DNA of 64,000 bases from positions 372,001 to 436,000 of the forward strand of contig JADJNY010000003.1 of assembly GCA_016714045.1 (NCBI GenBank), written 5' to 3'. The stretch is from Planctomycetota bacterium (GTDB lineage Bacteria; Planctomycetota; UBA1135; GCA-002686595). Every line of letters begins with the position of its first letter. Position 1 is the first letter of the stretch. Below the pieces are notes generated by a model, which had not been told where the DNA came from, ran no database searches, and saw nothing but the letters and a program-made list of their open reading frames with translations. Position numbers and translations under genes: made by a program. Positions 51,758 through 59,021 of this stretch are shown here, one piece after another.

Positions 51758-52207
51758 ATGCCCACCCGTCTCCTCCTCCTGGTCGAAGACAACCCCGACG
51801 ACGAAGCCCTGACGCGTCGCGCGCTGCGACGGATCGACGACTTCGACGTCGAGATCGTGGTCGCGCGCGACGGGGTCGATGCGCTGGCGCTCTTGTGCGG
51901 CACGGATCCCGCGCGGACGTTGCCGCGCCGGCCGGACCTCGTGCTGCTCGATCTGAAGATGCCGCGGATGTCGGGGCTCGAGGCGCTCGGTGCGATCCGC
52001 GGTCACTCCGACCTGGCTGGCCTGCCCGTCGTCGTGTTCACGTCGTCGGCCGAGCCTCGGGACCGCGCGGGCTGCCTCGCGCTCGGCGCGAGCGGCTTCG
52101 TGAGCAAGCCGGTCGAGTACCTCGCCTTCGCGGAAGCCGTCGCGGGGATCGCGCGGCGCTGGTTGAGCGCGAGCGCGCCGCGCGCGGCGCGCGAAGCCGA
52201 CGGGTGA
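51758..52207 (+). CDS. Stand-alone receiver-domain response regulator (Rcp1-like)
   Basis: This 149-residue single receiver domain has acidic residues in VEDNPDDEALTRRAL, phospho-acceptor Asp 65 (LVLLDLKMPRMSG), Thr/Ser at VVVFTSSAEP and Lys 117 (GFVSKPVE). The extra loop before the phospho-Asp strand and the VEDNPDD start are typical of Rcp1-type partners of phytochrome-like kinases. It lies 209 bases after the multi-PAS kinase on the same strand. With no output domain it probably acts by protein contact or passes phosphate on. A TTG-started extension to 51,683 is possible but not family-like. Confidence 0.9.
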   Translation: MPTRLLLLVEDNPDDEALTRRALRRIDDFDVEIVVARDGVDALALLCGTDPARTLPRRPDLVLLDLKMPRMSGLEALGAIRGHSDLAGLPVVVFTSSAEPRDRAGCLALGASGFVSKPVEYLAFAEAVAGIARRWLSASAPRAAREADG

Positions 52208-52350
52208 ACTAGAGCACCGGGCGTCGACCCACGCCTGTCGCTCCGAGACGTGGCCCTGGCGCCGAGCGCTGGGCGATTCGACCGTCCGTCGACCGGGGGC
52301 GGGAGCGCCTGCCGGGCCCGAGCCTCCACGGGCCGAGTAGACTGGACCGG

Positions 52351-53901
52351 ATGCCGCTCCCAACCTCCCTCCGTCGCTCCCTCGTCCGGGTCCTCTTCGC
52401 CGCCGCGGCCACGGCCTCGGTCGCCTCCGTCGCGCCCGCCACGTGGTCGATCGTCGTCGTGAACACGCGGACGCGCGAGGTCGCCGTCGCCTCGGCGACG
52501 TGCCTCACGAACTTCAACCTGCGGCCGCGTCAGGCCGTCGTGCGCGTCGGCGTCGGCGCCGGGGCCTCGCAGGCGACGATCGACGACAACGGCGTGAACC
52601 GCCTCTACATGTGGAATCAGATGCCGAACGGGCTCGCGCCCGCGCAGATGATCCAGGACCTCGCGACGCTCGACCCCGGACACCAGAACCGCCAGCTCGG
52701 GATCGCGGTCTTGTACGACGCGCCCGCGAGCTTCACGGGCGCGAACACGCTCGACGCGAACCCGCAGGTGTTCGGCGAGGCGGGCGAGCTGCGCTACGCG
52801 ATCCAGGGCAACATCCTCGCGGGCGACGCGGTCGTCGCGAACGCCGAGGCCGCGTTGATCGCGACGCCGGGCGACCTGTCGCTCAAGGTCATGGCTGCGA
52901 TGGAGGCCGCGCGCGCGACCGGCGGCGACGGCCGCTGCTCGTGCAACCAGCCCGACCCGACGGCGTGCGGTGCGCCGCCCGCCTCGTTCACGTACTCCGC
53001 GTTCACGGCGTACATCACCGTCGCGCGCCTCGGCGACGTCGACGGCACGTGCACGATCGCGCAGGGCTGCGCGAACGGGCAGTACTTCTGCAACCTGACC
53101 GCGATCTCGGGCGTCGGAGGCTTCGAGCCCGTGCTGCGCCTGCAGTCGCTCTACACCGGCTGGCGCGCGGGCCTCGCGACGCGCGCGGACCAGGTCGAGA
53201 CGCGCGTCGTCCCGTTCGCGCGGCGCCTGCCGGCGGACGGCGTCACGAGCACGACAGTCGAGGTCGAAGTGCGCAACATCGAGGGCGCGGTCCTCGAGGA
53301 CGTGCGCACCGCGCTGCGCCTGACGCAGGTCGCGGGCACGGCAGCGAACGCGGTTGCGGGCGAGCCCGTCGTCGTGCGCCCCGGCGTGTTCCGCTTCCCC
53401 GTGACGGCCGGGACGCAGGCGGGGAGCGCGCGGTGGAGGCTCGAAGCGCTCCACGAGGGGATCACCGTGCGGCTCACGGAGCTCGAGCTCGCGATCGAAC
53501 CCGCCGCCGAGCTCTTCGCGGGCTTCGCGACGGTCCGTGCTTCGGCCGACACGGTCGTGCCGTTCACGTTGGACCTCGGCGCGGCGCGCGCGGGAGCGAG
53601 CTACCTCCTGCTCGGCACCGCGTCGGGCACGGTGCCCGGCGTCGCGTTGGAGGGCGCCCTCGTGCCGCTGAACAGCGACTTCGTCTTCCGCTCGAGCTAC
53701 CGATTCGCGAACACGGGCCGCTTCCAGAACACGAGCGCGACGCTCGACGCGTTCGGCCGTGCGGAGGCGCGTTTCGCGTCGACCGCGCACCTGCTCGACC
53801 TCTTCGTCGGCCGGCGCTTCGACTGGTGCGCGATCGTGCGCGACGTGCCCGGCGCCGCGCCGCACGTGACGAACGTCGCGAGCTTCGACCTCGGGCCGTG
53901 A
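52351..53901 (+). CDS. Secreted DUF1028-family protein with C-terminal beta-rich extension
   Basis: The 516-residue protein has a signal peptide (MPLPTSLRRSLVRVLFAAAA, cleavage near SVAPAT). A DUF1028 domain follows (about 32-240: TWSIVVVNTRTREVAVASAT, YAIQGNILAGDAVV, MAAMEAARATGGDGR). DUF1028 proteins are related in fold to Ntn-hydrolases, but their reaction is unknown. The second half (250-516) has beta-sandwich character (TSTTVEVEVRNIEGAVLEDV) and matches nothing I recognise. Five Cys cluster around residues 200-255. It is convergent with the next gene, with 21 bases between stops. Confidence 0.85.
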   Translation: MPLPTSLRRSLVRVLFAAAATASVASVAPATWSIVVVNTRTREVAVASATCLTNFNLRPRQAVVRVGVGAGASQATIDDNGVNRLYMWNQMPNGLAPAQMIQDLATLDPGHQNRQLGIAVLYDAPASFTGANTLDANPQVFGEAGELRYAIQGNILAGDAVVANAEAALIATPGDLSLKVMAAMEAARATGGDGRCSCNQPDPTACGAPPASFTYSAFTAYITVARLGDVDGTCTIAQGCANGQYFCNLTAISGVGGFEPVLRLQSLYTGWRAGLATRADQVETRVVPFARRLPADGVTSTTVEVEVRNIEGAVLEDVRTALRLTQVAGTAANAVAGEPVVVRPGVFRFPVTAGTQAGSARWRLEALHEGITVRLTELELAIEPAAELFAGFATVRASADTVVPFTLDLGAARAGASYLLLGTASGTVPGVALEGALVPLNSDFVFRSSYRFANTGRFQNTSATLDAFGRAEARFASTAHLLDLFVGRRFDWCAIVRDVPGAAPHVTNVASFDLGP

Positions 53902-53922
53902 GCGCGGGGAGCACGCGCTCCC

Positions 53923-54744
53923 TCACTTCGCCTTCGCGGCCTCGAGCTCCTTGCGCGTCGCCTTCGCGCCCTCCGCGTCACCGAGGCGCTCCTCGAGCTG
54001 CGCTTCGCGCTCGAGCAGCGCTGCGAGCTCGCCCTTCGCGCCGAGCGCCTTCGCGAGCGCCACGCCCTGGCGGGCCGCGACGAGGCCGCGTTCGTTCCGC
54101 GCCTCGGCGAAGCACAGGTCCGCGACGTGGTGGACGGAGTCGAGCTCGTCGGACGCGAGGCCGAGCCCGTGCTGGATCCAGCGCGCCGTCGACCACGCGT
54201 CGAGCGCTTCGCCGAGCCGCGCGAGCGACTGCAGCGCGCGCCCGCGCGCCTCGTGGCCCATCGCGGCTCCCCACCAGTCGCCGAGGTTCGACGCGAGCAG
54301 CGCGCACGACTCCGCCTGGTCGAGTGCCGCGCGCGCGTCGCCCTTCTTCAAGAGCGCGCCGGCCTCGCGGTAGGCCTTCTGTCCGGCACGAAACGACGCC
54401 GCTTGTTCCGGCGTCCAGCCCGCGAAGGCGGCCGCGTAGTCGGCGAGGAGCGGCGAGCCCGTGACGTCGCTCGCGAGGCCGGCGCCCCAGATCGCGCGGG
54501 CGCGCATCGCCTTCACGCGCGCGAGGTCGGGCGAGGCGCTCGTCTCGCAGAGCTTCAAGCTCCCTTCGAGATCCGCGTCGATCAGCGGGAGCACGAGCTC
54601 GCCCGCTTCCTTCCACAGCGCGGTGCATGCGGCGGCGTCCTTCGCGTCGTACGCGCGCTCGAAGCGCTGGCGCAGCGCGGCGAAGGGGCTCGGGTCCTGG
54701 GCGGGGAGGGCGGTCGTGAGCGAGAGGACGATCGGGAGCAGCAT
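53923..54744 (-). CDS. Secreted TPR-like helical protein
   Basis: The 273-residue protein has a short signal peptide (MLLPIVLSLTTALPAQDP) and is otherwise all-helical. Pairs of helices (AYREAGALLKKGDARAALDQ; RALQSLARLGEALDAWSTAR; EREAQLEERLGDAEGAKATR) follow tetratricopeptide spacing. Such proteins are usually periplasmic interaction scaffolds. It is convergent with the DUF1028 gene and divergent from the DapE-like gene. No catalytic motif is visible. Confidence 0.78.
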   Translation of the reverse strand: MLLPIVLSLTTALPAQDPSPFAALRQRFERAYDAKDAAACTALWKEAGELVLPLIDADLEGSLKLCETSASPDLARVKAMRARAIWGAGLASDVTGSPLLADYAAAFAGWTPEQAASFRAGQKAYREAGALLKKGDARAALDQAESCALLASNLGDWWGAAMGHEARGRALQSLARLGEALDAWSTARWIQHGLGLASDELDSVHHVADLCFAEARNERGLVAARQGVALAKALGAKGELAALLEREAQLEERLGDAEGAKATRKELEAAKAK

Positions 54745-54867
54745 GGGCGGTTCGAGTCGCGAGTGGGGGTGAGGACGGTGAGCGGAGCGCGCCGGACGCG
54801 CGAAACCTCGCGCTCGACGCGTGCTCCGCGTCGCGTGCGGCGCCTAGACTACGCGCCCGACGAGACG

Positions 54868-55908
54868 ATGCCCATGCAGCCCTGGTTTCGAACCCTGTGC
54901 GACTGGATCGCGATCCCTTCCATCACCGGCGACGAGGGGAGCTACGGCGACGCCCTCCAACGACGTTTGTCGCAGATGGGCCTCGGCGTCGAGCGCCAGG
55001 AGCTCTCACCCGGCCGTTCCAACGTGCTCGCGCGCTCCGGGAAGCCGCGCGTCGTGTTCTGCACGCACCTCGACACGGTGCCGCCCTACTTCGGCGTGCG
55101 CGAGGAGCGGATGACGATCCACGGGCGCGGCGCGTGCGACGCGAAGGGGCCGGCGGTCGCGATGCTCGCGGCGGTCGAGCGCCTGCTCGCGAGCGGCGAG
55201 GACCGCGTGGGCTTGCTCTTCACGGCGGGCGAGGAGACGGACAGCGCCGGGGCGACGCTCGCGAACGCGAAGCTCGCCGAGCCGTGGGACCCGGCGTTCA
55301 CGATCGTCGGCGAGCCGACGGACCTGCGCTACGTCGCGGCGGGGAAGGGCACGTTCAAGGCGAAGCTCGCGGCGAAAGGCGTCGCGGGGCACAGCTCGCA
55401 AAACGTCGGACCGTCGGCGGTGCACGAGCTCGTGCACTGCGCGCACCGCTTGCTCTCCGAGTCGTGGGGGAGCCATCCGGTGCTCGGCTCGGGCACGGTC
55501 AACGTCGGCCAGATCCACGGCGGCGTCGCGGCGAACGTCGTCGCGGCGGACGCGGAAGCAGAGATCTTCGTGCGCACCGTGGAACCGGTCGAGCGCGTGC
55601 AGGCGCGCATCGAGCGGTGCCTGGGCCCGCACGTGAAGGTCGCGCTGCACGCGAAGGCCTACCCGCCGATCGAATTCGTCGTGCCCGAGGGCAACGAAGG
55701 CATCGCGATCGCGTTCGGCACGGACGTGCCGCACCTTCCGCGGTGGGGACGGCCGCTGTTGATCGGCCCGGGCTCGATCCTCGACGCGCACACCGACCAC
55801 GAGAAGGTCGAGAAGCAGGACCTGGAGCGCGCGGCCGCGGAGTACGAACGCGCGGCACGGTGGGCGCTCGCGCGGGTCGATGCGGGCGCGAAGGGGCGAG
55901 CTAGCTAG
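54868..55908 (+). CDS. dapE: M20 family metallopeptidase, DapE/ArgE-like deacylase
   Basis: The 346-residue enzyme has the M20 di-zinc motifs: His 67 in VVFCTHLDTVPP, Asp 91 in GRGACDAKGPAVAML, Glu 122-123 in TAGEETDSAGAT, the following IVGEPTD, and a C-terminal HTDHEKVEKQDLERA. The dimerisation lid (GHSSQNVGPSAV) is present. The family includes succinyl-diaminopimelate desuccinylase (DapE) and acetylornithine deacetylase (ArgE). The DapD gene 1.6 kb downstream argues for a DapE role in diaminopimelate synthesis, but ArgE-like activity cannot be excluded. The ATG at 54,868 (or 54,874) opens the fold; the long frame upstream is antisense to the TPR gene. Confidence 0.85.
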   Translation: MPMQPWFRTLCDWIAIPSITGDEGSYGDALQRRLSQMGLGVERQELSPGRSNVLARSGKPRVVFCTHLDTVPPYFGVREERMTIHGRGACDAKGPAVAMLAAVERLLASGEDRVGLLFTAGEETDSAGATLANAKLAEPWDPAFTIVGEPTDLRYVAAGKGTFKAKLAAKGVAGHSSQNVGPSAVHELVHCAHRLLSESWGSHPVLGSGTVNVGQIHGGVAANVVAADAEAEIFVRTVEPVERVQARIERCLGPHVKVALHAKAYPPIEFVVPEGNEGIAIAFGTDVPHLPRWGRPLLIGPGSILDAHTDHEKVEKQDLERAAAEYERAARWALARVDAGAKGRAS

Positions 55909-55954
55909 TCGGCCGCGTTGCCCGTCCTGGTCGGGAGCACGATCGACCGTCGGT

Positions 55955-56491
55955 CTACTTCCGCGGTAGAGGGAGCTTCGCCTGGGGCGGTGTGGATTGG
56001 AGGTGCGTGTCGAAGAGTGCGACGAACTCCACGCCACCCTCCGAGGTCATCGCGAGCGTCGACGTCGACTTGCCGTCGATCGTCCGCGATCGAGCCTCGA
56101 ATGCGCTGGTGTTGTTCTGAGCCGTGAACAAGGAGAGGCCGGCTGCCTTGCCATCTTCCCCCAGTACGGCCAGGACGTTTCCACGCGTGTCCTTGAGCCA
56201 TAGCGACGCTCCGATGTCGGAGACGTTGAGAAGTGCGCGGATGTTCTGATTGCCGTCGAGCAACTCGATCTGTGGAGCACTCGGCTTGCCTGACTCGCAC
56301 GAGAGTCGAATTCGAGTCACTCCACGATCGTCGACCACTTCGAGTTTGCGCGTGCGGACGCAAGCCGAGATCGAGTCCTCGCCCGTGCGTGACGGAGGAG
56401 AGCCCGTCATCACGGCCAGTGTGATGGCATTCGTGATCGCGAGGACCGACGTGCAGAGGAAAGGGACGGTGGAGCGGGAGAGGATGGACAT
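55955..56491 (-). CDS. Small exported or membrane-anchored protein with short beta repeats
   Basis: The 178-residue protein begins MSILSRSTVPFLCTSVLAIT, an N-terminal hydrophobic segment (about 9-30) that may be a signal or an anchor. The rest contains four or five repeats of the type (L/I)xLxDxxGxxRAxL: LEVVDDRGVTRIRLSC, IELLDGNQNIRALLNV, LWLKDTRGNVLAVLGE and LSLFTAQNNTSAFEAR. This is a known beta-repeat style in uncharacterised bacterial proteins. Base composition is lower in GC than the neighbours. Function unknown. Confidence 0.75.
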   Translation of the reverse strand: MSILSRSTVPFLCTSVLAITNAITLAVMTGSPPSRTGEDSISACVRTRKLEVVDDRGVTRIRLSCESGKPSAPQIELLDGNQNIRALLNVSDIGASLWLKDTRGNVLAVLGEDGKAAGLSLFTAQNNTSAFEARSRTIDGKSTSTLAMTSEGGVEFVALFDTHLQSTPPQAKLPLPRK

Positions 56492-56948
56492 CGATACCTC
56501 ATCGAGGCGAGCTGACCAGGGAGGTGGAGGCGAGTCGTGGTGTCACGCCCAATCCTAGTTGCGCAGTTCGGTCGGGTCACGCGGGCCGATCGCGCCGGCC
56601 TCGTAGATCGAATTGGAGGGAACGCATCGATCGATCCACCCCTCTTGCCGAGAGCATCTTCACTCGGACTCGAGCAGCGCAGTGGGTTCGACCTTGGAGA
56701 CCGCGAGTACTTGCGACGAGGCTCGATGATCACTCAAGATGCTCGTGTCGTGGTCGACCTCCTGCTCGTCACCCTCCACTTCGCGGCGTTCTCTCGTTGC
56801 GAGCTCCACCACGTCGCAGACCTCGGAACCCTCGGCTCACGAAGGTTCCCGAATCAAGTTCGGGAACGCCGTGCACATTCGGTCGAGCGAGTGTTGGTCG
56901 TCGCGGGCGTGAGCGCGCGGAGTGCTCCGCGCGGGACGAGCGCGCGCG
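56492..56948. other. Lower-GC intergenic stretch without a convincing gene
   Basis: About 457 bases with reduced GC. A plus-strand frame from 56,537 (159 codons) and overlapping minus-strand frames are open but lack coding bias, recognisable motifs or a ribosome-binding site. The plus-strand frame also runs into Arg/Ser-rich antisense of the next gene. It may be decayed coding DNA or a regulatory region for the two minus-strand genes that flank it. Confidence 0.4.
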
Positions 56949-57395
56949 TCACTGCGCGCGCGTCGCCTCGCACTCCTTCGAGTCGAGCACCACGCCGTCC
57001 GCGCTCACCGCGCTGATGCGCCAGCGCACGCGCTCGGGGAGGGTCAGGAGCTCCGCCTGCGTCGGCGTCCAGTTCGTCTCGAGGCGGTGGTCGTTCACGA
57101 GCACGGGCGGCGCGTCGGCGGGCTTCGTCGCGTCGAAGCACTCGAAGCGGAACCAGCCGCCCGGCGGTTTCGCGCCGCGCGCGCGGAACTCGCCGAAGCG
57201 CGCGACTGTGCCCTTCGGCGCGAAGCACTCGACGCCGAACGGACCGGGCCGCGCTTCGGCCGCGCGCGGGTCGCGCAGCACGGAGAACACGATGAAGGCG
57301 ATCGTCGCGAGGCCGGCCACGGCGAGCAGCACGCGCCAGGTGCGCGGGCCGGCCGGGCGTTCGGAGGACGAGGGGCTCGGCGCGGCGGTGGCCAT
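56949..57395 (-). CDS. Membrane-anchored protein of unknown function
   Basis: The 148-residue protein has a Pro/Ser N-terminus, one membrane helix (about 21-40: WRVLLAVAGLATIAFIVFSV) and an external domain of about 100 residues. The external domain contains GPFGVECFAPKGTVARFGEF and GGWFRFECFDATKPADAP, with three Cys. The two-strand WFRFECFD pattern suggests a small beta fold. It is divergent from DapD, with 159 bases between starts. No family was recognised. Confidence 0.75.
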   Translation of the reverse strand: MATAAPSPSSSERPAGPRTWRVLLAVAGLATIAFIVFSVLRDPRAAEARPGPFGVECFAPKGTVARFGEFRARGAKPPGGWFRFECFDATKPADAPPVLVNDHRLETNWTPTQAELLTLPERVRWRISAVSADGVVLDSKECEATRAQ

Positions 57396-57554
57396 GGGGC
57401 GCGGATTCTAGGGTGTCGCGCGCGGCGCGGACAGCGCGCGCGGGTCGAGGACGCCCGCGGGGTGGGGACGGCGCGCCACGCACTGAGCTTGGCGCCGCCG
57501 CGCGCGCGTCCCTAGACTGCGCGCCCGCGTTCGGACGCGGAGGGAGCACGCAGC

Positions 57555-58391
57555 ATGGCGAGCAGCACATCGAGCGAGATCAGGATCACGGGCACGGCGC
57601 TGCTCGACGCGCTCGAGTCGGGCGCGGTGCGCGTCGCCGAGCGTTCGGCGAACGGCGCGTGGCGCGTCCACGGCTGGGTGAAGGAGGAGATCCTGGCGCT
57701 CTTCCGCGCGAGCGGCGTCGTCGCGAAGGGGCTCGAGTGCGCGCCGAGCGGCGACAGAAGTGTCTTCCGCGACAAAGAGCCCTTCGACGTGCGCCGCTGG
57801 ACCGCCGAGCACAACGTGCGCGTCGTCCCCGGCGGCTCCGCCGTGCGCCGCGGCGCGTTCGTGGCGCCCTCGTGCGTGCTGATGCCGCCGTGCTACGTCA
57901 ACGTCGGCGCGTCGATCGGCGCGGGCACGATGATCGACAGCCACGCGCTCGTCGGATCGTGCGCGCAGATCGGCGAGCGCGTGCACGTCTCCGCCGCCGC
58001 GCAGATCGGCGGCGTGCTCGAGCCCGCGAACGCGCGGCCCGTGATCGTCGAGGACGACTGCTTCGTCGGCGGGAATTGCGGCGTGTACGAGGGCGTGCTC
58101 CTGCGCAAGGGCGCCGTGCTCGCGGCGGGGACGATCCTGGCGTCGGGGACGGTCGTGTACGACGTCGTGCGAGAGCGCGAGCTGCGCGGCACGCGCGAAG
58201 CGCCGCTCGAGATCCCCGAGCGCGCGGTCGTCGTGCCGGGCTCGCGGCCGCTGAGCGTCGGCGGTGCGCAGAAGAGCGCGATGGAGCCCTGGGCGACGCA
58301 GCGCGGGCTCCACGTCGCGTGCGCGCTGATCGTGAAGTACCGCGACGAGAAGACCGACCGCGCGACGGCACTCGAGGACGCGCTGCGCTGA
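57555..58391 (+). CDS. dapD: 2,3,4,5-tetrahydropyridine-2,6-dicarboxylate N-succinyltransferase
   Basis: DapD adds succinyl to tetrahydrodipicolinate in the diaminopimelate/lysine route. The 278-residue length is normal. An N-terminal helical part (GVVAKGLECAPSGDRSVFRD) is followed by the left-handed beta-helix of hexapeptide repeats: CVLMPPCYVNVGASIGAGTM, IDSHALVGSCAQIGERVHVS, AAAQIGGVLEPANARPVIVE and DDCFVGGNCGVYEGVLLRKG. These are hallmarks of DapD. The DapE-like enzyme 1.6 kb upstream fits the same pathway. The ATG follows GGAGGG at about -15, a weak ribosome site. Confidence 0.93.
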   Translation: MASSTSSEIRITGTALLDALESGAVRVAERSANGAWRVHGWVKEEILALFRASGVVAKGLECAPSGDRSVFRDKEPFDVRRWTAEHNVRVVPGGSAVRRGAFVAPSCVLMPPCYVNVGASIGAGTMIDSHALVGSCAQIGERVHVSAAAQIGGVLEPANARPVIVEDDCFVGGNCGVYEGVLLRKGAVLAAGTILASGTVVYDVVRERELRGTREAPLEIPERAVVVPGSRPLSVGGAQKSAMEPWATQRGLHVACALIVKYRDEKTDRATALEDALR

Positions 58392-58421
58392 GGACGCGCT
58401 GCGCGGGGCGGCGCGCGAGCT

Positions 58422-58730
58422 TCACTCGGCCGTCGGCGGATCGGACGCGCCCGCGCTCGACGCAGGCTGCACGCGCCGGAACCGGATCACGCCGCGCCAC
58501 GGCCACGTCGTGATCGGCTTGCCGTGGCGCGTCACCTCGAGCGCGCCCGCTTCGGAGAGCCGGTGCGCGAGCGCCTTCACGTCCTCCATCCAGCGCTTCC
58601 AGTTCTCCGCGTCGAAGCGGCGCGCGACGTCGGCGGGGCCGATCGATGCCTTCCCGCGCAGCTCGCCGATCATCGTGGTGAGGAGCTCGGTGAGCTTGCG
58701 TTCGTTCTCGGGCTTGAGCGTGCGGTGCAT
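58422..58730 (-). CDS. Small DUF3253-like winged-helix protein
   Basis: The 102-residue protein begins MHRTLKPENERKLTELLTTM and contains GPADVARRFDAENWKRWMED, LAHRLSEAGALEVTRHGKPI and WRGVIRFRRV. The order matches DUF3253, a small winged-helix-like family: helix with W-x-x-x-M, then RL-x-x-x-G-x-(I/L)-x-V-x-x-x-G-(K/R)-P, then a G-x-IR strand. A nucleic-acid-binding role is inferred from the fold only. It is convergent with dapD (30 bases between stops). The frame is open far upstream as antisense of the beta-helix gene; the ATG at 58,730 is the sensible start. Confidence 0.8.
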   Translation of the reverse strand: MHRTLKPENERKLTELLTTMIGELRGKASIGPADVARRFDAENWKRWMEDVKALAHRLSEAGALEVTRHGKPITTWPWRGVIRFRRVQPASSAGASDPPTAE

Positions 58731-59021
58731 GGTTCGTGGACAGCGTGCGGGCGGTCGAGGGCGCGCAGCATGCCATCTCGAGGCCAAGGAATGCGCGCTC
58801 CTGCGTCGGGGAGCCCGCGCTTTCGTCGCCGTTTTCCTTTGAGGCGTGGAGGACCGAGGCGCGTTTCGAGGTCGGCTTCGACTCGAATTCCGCGGAGTGT
58901 CTGCAACGCCGCGCGCGGGAGCGGACACTCGGCCGCGGAGTCCACGCTCCACCTTTTTATCCAAGACCGCCGTACCCACGACTTGGCGTGCCCCGGCCGA
59001 CGTCCTCGGAGAACCTGAACC

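Noticed and set aside
56537..57016. Possible 159-residue plus-strand gene
   Set aside because: It has no coding bias, no ribosome-binding site, and its end is antisense to a better-supported gene.
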